Shown in pieces: positions 6,858 to 14,178 of a DNA stretch of 14,178 nt; positions within the stretch are counted from its first letter, which is position 1, and the number at the start of each line of letters is the position of its first letter. The stretch covers positions 1-14,178 of the forward strand of contig JAFARW010000204.1 in assembly GCA_019245275.1 (NCBI GenBank), given 5' to 3'. A model generated the notes under the pieces. It had not been told where the DNA came from. It did no database searches and was given only the letters and a program-made list of their open reading frames with translations. This DNA comes from Vulcanimicrobiota bacterium (lineage in GTDB: Bacteria > Vulcanimicrobiota > Vulcanimicrobiia > Vulcanimicrobiales > Vulcanimicrobiaceae). The translations under genes and the position numbers were made by a program.

Positions 6858-7550
6858 TCATTCTTCAATCGAACCGCGGATCGAGCGGAGGTACTTGCGG
6901 AACGTTAACGCCGGATCTGCGCTGCGCCGGCGCAGGAATTCTGTGAATTGAAACTGCTCGCGCAATGAAGTGCCACGCCGCGCACGCTCAGCCTGGTTCT
7001 GTTCAGTAACTCGAATCTCCGCGGCTTTACGTATCAGCTCCTCGAGGCAATCTTCTCCCAAGAATAATGCGCCGTCATCGTCTGCGACGACCACGTCAGT
7101 CGCCACAACGCTGAAGTCGCCGACGTTTGCACTCAGAAACGCTTCACTGTCACGCGGATCCGCTCGCATCGGCCCCGCGGCAATTGCTCCTAAGCTGAAG
7201 AGCGGGAAACCCATTTCCCTGATCTCCGCAGTATCGCGGTGATATCCCCAAATGATGATGCCGGCCATCGACGCTTGTTGCGCCTCCAGCGCGACGAGGT
7301 CGCCGATGCAGGCCTCGTCTCTTCGCGCTGCATTGTCGACGACAAGGACCGACCCCGGTGAAGCTTGGTCGATCGCCTCAAGAAATACGTCGACACTGCC
7401 ATAGTGGCGCACGGGCACAGCTCGACCCGCGACACGCAGCCCGGCTGAGATCGGCACCACGGGTGCGAAACGCGGGGTAACACCGACACGCAGACACGCG
7501 TCCGCAAGGTTCGCGGTCGACAATTCGGCAGGTAACAACGCTTGCTGCAA
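6858..7550 (-). CDS. RraA / HMG-aldolase-like family protein
   Basis: This 230-residue protein has the RraA-fold core: SVLVVDNAARRDEACIGDL (67-85), then GIIIWGYHRDTAEI (97-110), then GFPLFSLGAIAAGP. In class II pyruvate aldolases of this fold (4-hydroxy-4-methyl-2-oxoglutarate aldolase), the Arg-Asp of this segment binds pyruvate and the divalent metal; here they are Arg105 and Asp106. The usual VVDG before them is replaced by IIWG, so this is a variant subfamily and true aldolase activity is uncertain. It is longer than E. coli RraA (161 residues) because of a charged C-terminal helix region (about 165-230). The start is TTG, fixed by a perfect AGGAGG 7 bases upstream; the first internal ATG would delete a large part of the core. 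It follows the VOC gene by 11 bases and ends 4 bases from the stop of the convergent membrane-protein gene. Confidence 0.82.
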   Translation of the reverse strand: MQQALLPAELSTANLADACLRVGVTPRFAPVVPISAGLRVAGRAVPVRHYGSVDVFLEAIDQASPGSVLVVDNAARRDEACIGDLVALEAQQASMAGIIIWGYHRDTAEIREMGFPLFSLGAIAAGPMRADPRDSEAFLSANVGDFSVVATDVVVADDDGALFLGEDCLEELIRKAAEIRVTEQNQAERARRGTSLREQFQFTEFLRRRSADPALTFRKYLRSIRGSIEE

Positions 7551-7557
7551 CTTGATT

Positions 7558-7563
7558 CCTCCT
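7558..7563 (-). promoter_or_regulatory. Consensus Shine-Dalgarno (AGGAGG) for the TTG-started RraA-like gene
   Basis: On the minus strand the sequence reads AGGAGG, then seven bases (AATCAAG), then TTG. It overlaps the TAG stop of the upstream VOC gene. It is the strongest ribosome site in the window and is the reason for accepting a TTG start for the RraA-like protein. Confidence 0.9.
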
Positions 7564-7960
7564 AGGCCGTTGCGCCCGCCCCTTTCGGCTCCAACAATTC
7601 AACGGGAATTCCGTTCGGGTCCTCAATGAATGCGATCGATCGGCCGCCGCCCGGCGATTTCTTGATATCTTGCAGCACCTTGATGCCGTTCGCTTTCAAA
7701 TCCGCCATCACGCGTGACAGATTTTCGACCTCGATCGCTAGATGCTCGTAGCGGTTGCCGAGTTGGTACGGCGGGTGATCTTCTAGATCGTAGACGAGTT
7801 CGATATACGAGTTCCAATCGTTTCCGACAAACGCCATGTCGGCATTGCCGGGATAGTGGAACGGCCCGTCAAGCAACTTCAGGCCGAGTTTGTGGGTGTA
7901 AAAATCGATCGAATCGTCCATGTTGTTGACGAAGACCGAGGTGTGCAGATAACGCGGCAT
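7562..7960 (-). CDS. Glyoxalase I-like VOC-superfamily metalloenzyme
   Basis: This 132-residue protein has two beta-alpha-beta-beta-beta modules of the vicinal oxygen chelate fold. The pattern follows lactoylglutathione lyase (GloA): RYLHTSVFVNNMDDSIDFYT at the start, SYIELVYDL, YEHLAIEV, and a terminal FIEDPNGIPVELLEP. The four metal ligands expected of glyoxalase I are present at His6, Glu54, His73 and Glu121. A GloA role (methylglyoxal hemithioacetal to S-lactoylthiol) is plausible. The VOC superfamily also includes epimerases and dioxygenases, and the organism's thiol is unknown, so I leave the symbol blank. The ATG at 7960 is preceded by GAGGGGAG with 9-base spacing. The frame is open further upstream into purH, but that stretch lacks VOC features. 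It lies 16 bases after purH and 11 bases before the RraA-like gene. Confidence 0.85.
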   Translation of the reverse strand: MPRYLHTSVFVNNMDDSIDFYTHKLGLKLLDGPFHYPGNADMAFVGNDWNSYIELVYDLEDHPPYQLGNRYEHLAIEVENLSRVMADLKANGIKVLQDIKKSPGGGRSIAFIEDPNGIPVELLEPKGAGATA

Positions 7961-7969
7961 TCTTGTGTT

Positions 7970-7977
7970 CTCCCCTC
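7970..7977 (-). promoter_or_regulatory. Shine-Dalgarno (GAGGGGAG) for the VOC gene
   Basis: The minus-strand sequence GAGGGGAG lies 9 bases before the ATG at 7960 and begins at the last base of the purH TAG stop. It supports the 132-residue start over the longer open frame that reaches back into purH. Confidence 0.75.
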
Positions 7978-9554
7978 TAATGTAAGAAGTAGCGGCGCGA
8001 TGAGAAGACGAGCGCGATGCCGCCGTGATCCGCCGCTGCGATGACCTCCGCATCGCGAATCGATCCCTCGGGCGCGATCACCGCCGAGCATTCCGCGCGG
8101 ATCGCCTCCTCCAAACCGTCGGGAAATGGAAAAAATCCGTCGCTTGCGCAAACCGCGCCCTTTGCATAGTTGCCCGCGCGGCCGGCCGCGATCCGCATCG
8201 CACTGACACGGTTCGTCTGACCGGCGCAGATGCCGCGGGTCACGCCGTCGTTCACGAGGACAACGCCGTTGCTCTTCACGTGCCGGACAACGTCCCAAGC
8301 GAAGGCAAGGTCTCGCCACTGTGAGGCGTTCGGCTGCGCTTTCGAAACGACGCGCCATCGTTCAGGAGGGCTGGCGGGGTCGGGCTCGTCAGCCAGTACG
8401 CCGCCGAGCGCGCTTCGCACATGCAACTCGTGCTGCAAAACCGACGGCGCGGCGCGTCCGTAGCGCATGATGCGCAGATTCTTTTTCTTCGCAAGAATGG
8501 CCAGCGCATCGTCGTCGAAACCGGGCGCGGCGACGATCTCGAGAAAGAATTGGGCTGCCGCACACGCGGCCTCTTTGGTCAAGGAGTCGTCAACTGCGAG
8601 GATGCCGCCGTAGGCAGAGATCGCGTCGGCAGCGAGCGCTTCTTCAACCGCGGATGCGACGGTCGTGCGTTGTGCAACGCCGCACGGAACGGTGTGTTTG
8701 ACAACCGCGGCGCGCACGGGCCGCTGCGCGGGCGGTTCGATCTCTCTTCCAACGGGTGCGCGCGAAAGCAGCCGCAGCGTCGCATCGAGGTCGAGCAGAT
8801 TGTTGTAAGAGAGGGCCTTGCCGCCCAACTGCTCGGGCAGATGCTGCGTTCGCGCAAGATAGAATGCCGCGCGCGACCACGGATTCTCGCCGTATCGCAG
8901 GCGCTGCGCGAGCGGCAGCGTCAACTCTAGCGCACCGGGCAATTCGCTCGGCAAGACCTCGCCGCTCCCGGAGAGATAGTGCGCGATCGTCGCGTCGTAT
9001 TCGGCGGTCCGTTCGAAGGCGGCAATCGCCAAGCGTCGTCTCGCATCGAGGTCCGGCCCATTGGGGAGTGCCGCGATAAACGATTCATACTGTGCCGGAT
9101 CGCTGAGCACGCTTACATGCGCGAAATTCTTCGCGGCCGCGCGCAAAAGCGCAACGCCCCCGATGTCGATCTGCTCGATCGCTTCCGCAAGCGTTGCGCT
9201 CGCTTTGGCGATTGTCGCTTCAAACGGATACAGATTGACCGCAATCGCTGCGAAGAATGGAACGCCGTATTTGTCTGCTTCGTCCCGATGCGCGGCTGCG
9301 GTGTGTTCGGCGAGAATCCCGCCGAAGATCTTGGGGTGCAGCGTCTTGACTCGGCCGCTGAAGAGCGGCGGAAAACCGGTGACGTCCTCTACATCTGAAA
9401 CAGGTGCGCCTGCCTTGATCAGTTCGGCGCGGGTTCCGCTCGTTGCGTAGAGTTCGTAGCCGGCCTCAGTTAGTGCGGCCGCGAGCTCGGCGACACCACG
9501 CTTATCAGAAAGAGAGAGCAGCGCAGCTTTACGCGCTTTAGGGGACCTAGGCAA
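7977..9554 (-). CDS. purH: Bifunctional AICAR formyltransferase / IMP cyclohydrolase
   Basis: PurH catalyses the last two steps of purine synthesis: formylation of AICAR by 10-formyl-THF, then ring closure to IMP. The protein has 525 residues, the normal length. The N-terminal cyclohydrolase (MGS-like) domain shows ALLSLSDKRGVAELAAAL (11-28), GRVKTLHPKIFGGIL (67-81) with the expected Lys70, NLYPFE, and IDIGGVALLRAAAKN. The transformylase domain shows LRYGENPW, AVVKHTVPCGVAQ (Lys-His pair near residue 285), the SNGVVL...GICAGQTNRVSA segment, SDGFFPFPDGLEEA, GSIRDAEVIAAAD, and the C-terminal SSRRYFLH. The start is TTG at 9554, eight bases inside the 3' end of smc, without a recognisable ribosome site, so coupling to smc translation is likely. 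No other purine gene is in the window. Identity is firm. Confidence 0.95.
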   Translation of the reverse strand: MPRSPKARKAALLSLSDKRGVAELAAALTEAGYELYATSGTRAELIKAGAPVSDVEDVTGFPPLFSGRVKTLHPKIFGGILAEHTAAAHRDEADKYGVPFFAAIAVNLYPFEATIAKASATLAEAIEQIDIGGVALLRAAAKNFAHVSVLSDPAQYESFIAALPNGPDLDARRRLAIAAFERTAEYDATIAHYLSGSGEVLPSELPGALELTLPLAQRLRYGENPWSRAAFYLARTQHLPEQLGGKALSYNNLLDLDATLRLLSRAPVGREIEPPAQRPVRAAVVKHTVPCGVAQRTTVASAVEEALAADAISAYGGILAVDDSLTKEAACAAAQFFLEIVAAPGFDDDALAILAKKKNLRIMRYGRAAPSVLQHELHVRSALGGVLADEPDPASPPERWRVVSKAQPNASQWRDLAFAWDVVRHVKSNGVVLVNDGVTRGICAGQTNRVSAMRIAAGRAGNYAKGAVCASDGFFPFPDGLEEAIRAECSAVIAPEGSIRDAEVIAAADHGGIALVFSSRRYFLH

Positions 9555-12500
9555 TGGCGGCTTCGCGCTCGCGATCGAGCTCCGCGGAAACGATCGTGCT
9601 GACGCCCGGCTCCCCCATCGTCACGCCGTATAACCGATCGGCGATCTCCATCGTCTTCTTGTTATGCGTGACCAAGATGAACTGCGAGTCGCCGGCAAGC
9701 TCGCGGACCATCGTCGAGAAGCGATCGATGTTCATATCATCCAACGCCGCATCGACCTCATCGAGCAAGTAGAACGGCGCCGGACGAACCTGAATCAATG
9801 CAAAGATCAAAGCCGCCGAAACCATGGCGCGCTCGCCGCCCGAAAGCGCGGAAAGCGGCATCATCTTCTTACCGGGCGGCTGCACGGAGAGTTCGATGCC
9901 CGTTTCGGAGAGACTCTCGGGATTCGTCTGCCACATCTTCGCCTGGCCGCCAGGGAAGAGGCGACGATAGACGTCTGTAAATGCGCGGGCGACCGCTTCG
10001 AACGTCTCGTTGAACTGCGCTTGGGTCGAGGTTTCGATTTCGCGGATCACTTCGAGCAGGGTATCGCGCGCCTGACGCAGATCGTCGAGCTGCGCGCGCA
10101 GGAAGCTTTCGCGTTCGCTTAGCTCTTCGCGCTCGGACTCGGCGTTGAGGTTGACGTTGCTTGCAAGCCGCGCGAGCTCATCGCGTAGTCGCGGCACCTC
10201 GGCGGTGAAGTCGCCTTCTTGGTCTTTATACCGCTGCGCGACTTCAGCACACTCTTCGTCGGTTGCCGGATTCTGCGCGAATTGCGAAACGAGCATTCCG
10301 AGTTCGGCTTCGATCTGCGCCATGCGCGTGCGTTGCGATTCGCCGCCTTGCTGAATCTCACGCTCGCCAAGTTCGGCCGTTCGCAGATCGCTTTCGAGTT
10401 GCAGCGTTCGCGCCGCCGATTGCTCGCGTTCTTTGCGGCCGGAATCGAACGCGGCATCGCCGGTACGAACGCCGGCTCGCAGGTCGTTCAGCTTTCCTTC
10501 GAGCTCATCGACGCGCGAACGAAGCGAAGCGATCTCTGCGGAAAGCGAGGTTCGTACAGCTTGCGAGCGTTCACGATCCGCATCGAGCAAGCCGAGCCGT
10601 GCCAGAGTCGCATCCCGCTCTGCCGTGGAGGCGGCATAGCGCTCCCTGAGGTTCGCAACTTCTCCGACTGCCGCGGCGTGTGTGGCCTCGACTGAAGCGA
10701 GATACTCCCGCGCATGCCCAAGCGCCGATTCGAGACCATTGCGCGATGCCTCGGTTGCCTCACCGGACGTCGCAACGCGCAGTTCGCTCTCGCGTGCGTA
10801 CACCGCCTCGAGTTCCGCCTGCAGTTCGTGCATGCGGCGCCGGGCGGTTTCAAAATCCTCGTGAAGCCGATCGCTGTGCGGCGTCAGCGCAACGATGTCC
10901 GTTCGCGCCTCTGCCAGGCGCCGCTCGTTTTCGTTGAACTGTTGCTGCGCGGCCTCACGCGCCTGCGTGGCCCGCTCGCTGCGCTCGCGCGCTCGCCGAA
11001 CGTCGAGCTCCCGCTCTTGCAGTTGCGCCTGCATCTCGGGCAACCGCTCGCGTAACGTTTGCGCCTGGACGCGACGCGAGAGGATGTAGCGTTCGCGCTT
11101 GTGGCGTCCGCCGGTAATTGCTCCGCCGCCGAAGATCTGCTCGCCGGAAAGCGTGACGATCGTATCGCGCAACCCTTCTTTGCGTGCAAGCACGATGCCG
11201 GTTTGCAAATCGTCGACGATCAAAACGCCACCGACAAGAAACGCAATAATGCCGGCATATTGAGGTTTTGTCTTCACGAGCGTATGGGCGTAACCGATAA
11301 CGCCCTGGATCTTGCGGAGCTGGGGCGTCAGCTCTTTACCGGTTCGCGAACCCAACGTGTCGAGCGGTAAGAACGTTGCGCGCCCCGCTTCGTGGCGAGT
11401 CAGGTGTTCGATTGCGCGCTCGGCGTCTTCGGATGAGCGCGTGATGACGTTTGAAAGGCGCGGACCGAATGCGACGTCGAGTGCGCGCGCATATTGCTCG
11501 TCGACGGAAATCAAATCTGAAACAATTCCCTCGATCCCGCGCAGCGCGCGGCGCTGCCAGGCTTCGACAACCGCACGCGTTCCCGGAACGTGCCCTTCAA
11601 GCGCCGCTTCGAGCTCTTCGAGCGTGTGCAGACGCGAGGTGACCGCAGCGACTTCGCTTTGAAACTCTCGATGCGCGGTTTGCGCGCTGAAGAGTTCTTC
11701 CGATGCGCTTTGCGCGGTCCGCTCCGCATCTTCGGCGCGACCACGCGCATCGAGCTGCTGCGTTTCGAGCGCTTTGAGCTCGCCCCGGCGCTGCGCGAGA
11801 CGCCGCGCCTGGGCTCCGGCGGCGATTTCCAGTTCTTGGCTGCGCTCCTGCGCAACTTGGATTTCGCCGGTCAAGCGCTCTGCTTGCGCGCGCGCATTCT
11901 CGATCAGCACGCGGCGTTCGGCGGCGCGCGCAGCAGCGTCCGTTGCCGATGTCTCTCGCTCGCGCAGGTCGATGAAGATCCGATCCAGCTCCGCCCGTGC
12001 TTGCGCAAGTGCAGTTTGCGTGGCTGCTTCGCGGTTGCGCGCTCGCTCGAGTTCCGCTTCAAGCGGCGCCACTCGCGCCTCGATTTCAGTGACTGCAAGC
12101 TGCAACTGCTCGCGGTCGGACGCAGTGCGGTGAACATCCTGAGACGTTGCGCTGTTCTGGCCTTCCAATGCATCGCGCCGAGCAACTGCGGCCGCCAGCT
12201 CCGCTTCAAGTTTGGCAATCTCTTCACGCTGAGCGGCCAGCGTTGAGCGTTGCTCCTCAAGCGCGAGTTCACCGTGGTAGCTGCGGCGGCGTTCTTCGGC
12301 AAGCTGCGCGCTTAGCGTGGCAACCTTCGTGGCTGCGGCGCTGCGCAATTCTTCGTTACGCTCGAGCTCGTCGCGTACGCGCTCGCGTTCGTCGCGGCGG
12401 GAAGCGCTCGCTCGAAGGTATGAGACGATTTCAAGGTCGCGCAAACGTGCGCTAACCTTGCGATAGCGTTTGGCGCGGCGCACTTGCGTATCGAGCTCCG

Positions 12501-13107
12501 GCGCCCGCCGTTCGAGCTCGGCAATGAGATCTGACACGCGAATTGCATTCGCTTCCGTTTGCTCGAGCCGCCGCAGCGATTCGTTCTTACGCGCGAGAAA
12601 TTTGTTGATACCGGACGTCTCTTCGAACAGCGTGCGGCGGTCTTGGGGTTTGCTGGTGAGGATCGCATCGACTTGACCTTGCGAGACGATCGCATAAGAT
12701 CCGGGCCCGAGTCCGGTTCCCATCAGCAGGTCGTGGATGTCCCGCAAACGGACGTGATTGCGGTTGATGTAGTATTCGATTTCGCCGGCGCGGTATGCGC
12801 GGCGCGTGATCTGCACCTCGCGATATTGGATCGGAAGCCGGCCGTCGGTGTTATCGAACGTCAACGAAACTTCCGCTAAGCCGAGCGGCTTGCGATGATC
12901 GTTGCCGGCGAAGATCACATCTTCCATTTTGCCAGACCGCAAACTCTTCGACGATTGCTCGCCCAGCGACCAACGGAATGCATCAACGAGATTCGATTTC
13001 CCGGAGCCGTTCGGCCCGACGATCGCCGTTACACCACCTGCGAAGTCGAGCGACGTCGGCTCCGCAAACGTCTTGAAACCGAATGCCTTGATATTGCGCA
13101 GCTTCAC
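9547..13107 (-). CDS. smc: Chromosome segregation ATPase SMC
   Basis: This 1186-residue protein has the full SMC architecture. The N-terminal ATPase half carries Walker A GPNGSGKSN (31-39) and the SYAIVSQGQVDAIL Q-loop-proximal region. A long coiled coil rich in Glu/Arg/Ala runs from about 170 to 510. The globular hinge, about 515-670, starts near HVPGTRAVVEAW and ends with GEQIFGGGAITGG. A second coiled coil spans about 680-1030, and the C-terminal ATPase half has the signature LSGGERAMVSAAL from about 1088 and Walker B FYLLDEVDAALDD from about 1112. SMC dimers with ScpA and ScpB entrap and compact DNA during chromosome segregation. I chose GTG at 13107 because it gives the family start VKLRNIKAFGFKTF and overlaps the rnc stop as GTGA; the same frame runs 56 codons further upstream inside rnc without SMC features. 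The stop overlaps purH by eight bases. scpA, scpB and ftsY are not in the window. Confidence 0.97.
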   Translation of the reverse strand: MKLRNIKAFGFKTFAEPTSLDFAGGVTAIVGPNGSGKSNLVDAFRWSLGEQSSKSLRSGKMEDVIFAGNDHRKPLGLAEVSLTFDNTDGRLPIQYREVQITRRAYRAGEIEYYINRNHVRLRDIHDLLMGTGLGPGSYAIVSQGQVDAILTSKPQDRRTLFEETSGINKFLARKNESLRRLEQTEANAIRVSDLIAELERRAPELDTQVRRAKRYRKVSARLRDLEIVSYLRASASRRDERERVRDELERNEELRSAAATKVATLSAQLAEERRRSYHGELALEEQRSTLAAQREEIAKLEAELAAAVARRDALEGQNSATSQDVHRTASDREQLQLAVTEIEARVAPLEAELERARNREAATQTALAQARAELDRIFIDLRERETSATDAAARAAERRVLIENARAQAERLTGEIQVAQERSQELEIAAGAQARRLAQRRGELKALETQQLDARGRAEDAERTAQSASEELFSAQTAHREFQSEVAAVTSRLHTLEELEAALEGHVPGTRAVVEAWQRRALRGIEGIVSDLISVDEQYARALDVAFGPRLSNVITRSSEDAERAIEHLTRHEAGRATFLPLDTLGSRTGKELTPQLRKIQGVIGYAHTLVKTKPQYAGIIAFLVGGVLIVDDLQTGIVLARKEGLRDTIVTLSGEQIFGGGAITGGRHKRERYILSRRVQAQTLRERLPEMQAQLQERELDVRRARERSERATQAREAAQQQFNENERRLAEARTDIVALTPHSDRLHEDFETARRRMHELQAELEAVYARESELRVATSGEATEASRNGLESALGHAREYLASVEATHAAAVGEVANLRERYAASTAERDATLARLGLLDADRERSQAVRTSLSAEIASLRSRVDELEGKLNDLRAGVRTGDAAFDSGRKEREQSAARTLQLESDLRTAELGEREIQQGGESQRTRMAQIEAELGMLVSQFAQNPATDEECAEVAQRYKDQEGDFTAEVPRLRDELARLASNVNLNAESEREELSERESFLRAQLDDLRQARDTLLEVIREIETSTQAQFNETFEAVARAFTDVYRRLFPGGQAKMWQTNPESLSETGIELSVQPPGKKMMPLSALSGGERAMVSAALIFALIQVRPAPFYLLDEVDAALDDMNIDRFSTMVRELAGDSQFILVTHNKKTMEIADRLYGVTMGEPGVSTIVSAELDREREAAIA

Positions 13108-13793
13108 GCCTGAATCAACACTCTGCGCAAGGCCGCTGCAGCGGCCTCCTGTTGCGCGGCCCGCTTCGAATGTCCGACGCCGCTTCCAAAGAGCTGGCCT
13201 TTGATGCTCACAAAGGACGTGAAGCGACGCGCGTGCGGCGGACCCTCGGCGTCCTCGCGGTAGCTCGGCGTGCAAGCGTAATGTTGTTGCGTGAATTCTT
13301 GCAGCACCGTCTTTGGATCTTCGAGCGCCGCCGGATCGACGTGCGCGATGTGCTCTCGCTCGACGAAGCGCTGCGCAATATCCAGGCCGAAGCGCAAGCA
13401 GAGCGCCGCGATAAAGGCTTCGAACGTGCTGCCGAGGATCGACGTTCGCTCCGCAACCCCGGCGGCACGTGCCGCCGCATCCAGCCGAATGATCTCATCA
13501 AACCGCAGACGCCGTGCGCTTTGCGCTAGGACTCTGTCGTTGACGATCGCGGCCTTGCGACGGGTGAGCTGACCTTCTTGATCCTGTGGATAGCGCTCGT
13601 AAAGCCAACGCGAAACGATGAAACCCAAGATCGCGTCGCCCAAGAATTCTAACCGTTCATTTGATACGGCATCGGCTGCGCGAGCGGCGCTCTCGTGAAC
13701 GAACGCCTCCTCGACCAGATCAATAGCTTTGGGCTCGACGTCGGCGCGCTTGAGTAATGCGCGCAGGCGCCGGCGGCGTGCTTCTCCCGGCAA
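13104..13793 (-). CDS. rnc: Ribonuclease III
   Basis: RNase III cleaves double-stranded RNA, including rRNA precursors. The 229 residues hold an endonuclease domain (about 8-150) and a dsRNA-binding domain (about 160-226, from DPKTVLQEFTQ to the C-terminal HSKRAAQQEAAAAALRRVL). The signature NERLEFLGDAIL (45-56) supplies Glu46, Glu49 and Asp53; EGQL supplies Glu73; and Glu125 in STFEAF corresponds to E. coli Glu117. The position of E. coli Asp114 (the ADT/GDA motif three residues earlier) is Ser122 here, read as AGC. This is a departure at a metal ligand. The start is TTG at 13793, three bases after the fabF stop; there is no clear Shine-Dalgarno and no better upstream codon. Its stop overlaps the smc GTG. 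The fabF-rnc-smc order supports the identity. Confidence 0.94.
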   Translation of the reverse strand: MPGEARRRRLRALLKRADVEPKAIDLVEEAFVHESAARAADAVSNERLEFLGDAILGFIVSRWLYERYPQDQEGQLTRRKAAIVNDRVLAQSARRLRFDEIIRLDAAARAAGVAERTSILGSTFEAFIAALCLRFGLDIAQRFVEREHIAHVDPAALEDPKTVLQEFTQQHYACTPSYREDAEGPPHARRFTSFVSIKGQLFGSGVGHSKRAAQQEAAAAALRRVLIQA

Positions 13794-13796
13794 GAA

Positions 13797-14178
13797 TTAA
13801 GCGGCAGCCTTTCGGAACGCGAGAACGCTGTTGTGACCCCCGAACCCGAACGAGTTTGAAAGGGCAACATTGACGGTGGCGCGGCGAGCGACATTCGGAA
13901 CATAGTCGAGCGTGCATTCCGGATCAGGAAACTCGTAGTTGATGGTCGGAGGGATCGTATCGTTGTAGATCGCCAGCACCGTCGCGACCGCTTCGAGCGC
14001 GGCTGCCGCGCCCAGCGCGTGCCCGATCATCGACTTATTCGAGCTTACGGCCACTCTGGTTCCGAAAACGCGTTCGATCGCCTGAGATTCGGCGACGTCG
14101 CCTTGCGGCGTCGACGTCCCGTGAGCGTTGATGTAATCGACGTCGCCTGCATCGAGCCCGGCATTTTTTAAAGCGCGA
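13797..14178 (-). CDS. fabF: 3-oxoacyl-[acyl-carrier-protein] synthase II, C-terminal part
   Basis: Only the last 126 residues are in the window; the N-terminal part, including the nucleophilic Cys, lies beyond the right edge. The fragment has the condensing-enzyme motifs NAHGTSTP with catalytic His19 (fragment numbering), SSNKSMIGHALGAA with Lys48 and His53, and the glycine-rich SNSFGFGGHNSVLAF near the end (107-121). The two histidines mark the Cys-His-His class (FabF/FabB), not FabH. The linear order with rnc directly downstream fits fabF better than fabB. The enzyme elongates acyl-ACP by condensation with malonyl-ACP in fatty-acid synthesis. It ends with TAA three bases before the TTG of rnc and is probably in the same operon. 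A polyketide-type KAS of the same family cannot be fully excluded from the fragment. Confidence 0.92.
   Translation of the reverse strand, partial: RALKNAGLDAGDVDYINAHGTSTPQGDVAESQAIERVFGTRVAVSSNKSMIGHALGAAAALEAVATVLAIYNDTIPPTINYEFPDPECTLDYVPNVARRATVNVALSNSFGFGGHNSVLAFRKAAA

Noticed and set aside
6870..6893. A short inverted repeat (CCGC...GCGG) as a terminator for the plus-strand gene
   Set aside because: The stem has only four pairs, there is no following T-run, and it lies inside the RraA-like coding region.
7961..8053. Longer start of the VOC protein inside purH
   Set aside because: The extra 31 residues are Arg/Ser-rich and unlike VOC proteins, while the ATG at 7960 has a well-placed GAGGGGAG.
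13108..13275. N-terminal extension of SMC by 56 residues
   Set aside because: The frame is open but overlaps the dsRNA-binding domain of rnc and has no SMC-like sequence; SMC proteins begin at the KLRNIKAFGFKTF segment, which follows the GTG at 13107.

Overview
The window is a gene-dense, GC-rich stretch of bacterial chromosome with almost no intergenic DNA. Twelve of the thirteen protein genes lie on the minus strand and one on the plus strand. All but one have a recognisable family; the plus-strand membrane protein is the least clear. I see no RNA gene, insertion sequence, CRISPR array, prophage or integration site. The ADP-heptose genes (gmhA, rfaE1, rfaE2) point to a diderm bacterium with lipopolysaccharide or a related heptose-containing glycan. 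The mixed gene order, the divergent proteins and the many GTG/TTG starts suggest an uncultured lineage away from the model proteobacteria. A phylum such as Eremiobacterota (WPS-2) would fit, but that is a low-confidence guess without a search.

Reading in the direction of transcription, right to left, the first block runs from beyond the right edge to 6858: fabF (3' end only), rnc, smc, purH, a glyoxalase-like VOC protein and an RraA-like aldolase-fold protein. The fabF-rnc-smc order is a widespread bacterial arrangement linking fatty-acid synthesis, RNA processing and chromosome condensation. Here smc is followed by purH rather than by ftsY. Genes overlap or are separated by no more than about 16 bases, so this looks like one operon with translational coupling.

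The second block runs from 5733 past the left edge: hisS, accB, gmhA, rfaE1, rfaE2, an LpxB-like GT-B glycosyltransferase, and a family 2 glycosyltransferase cut by the window edge. gmhA, rfaE1 and rfaE2 together make ADP-heptose from sedoheptulose 7-phosphate, except for the GmhB phosphatase step, which is not in the window. The two glycosyltransferases downstream probably act on the same envelope glycan. accB sits here without accC.

Between the blocks, on the plus strand (5732-6853), lies a polytopic membrane protein with a C-terminal CC-x-ADA domain resembling the DUF1980/TIGR03943 family. Its probable start codon and that of hisS share the same CATG tetranucleotide, and its stop lies 4 bases from the stop of the RraA-like gene. 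It therefore has no private upstream or downstream DNA.

Nothing here amounts to a clearly new multi-gene system. The observations most worth checking are the fused permease/DUF1980-like protein and its overlapping divergent start, the divergent LpxB-like enzyme inside a heptose operon, and an RNase III with Ser where a metal-binding Asp is expected.
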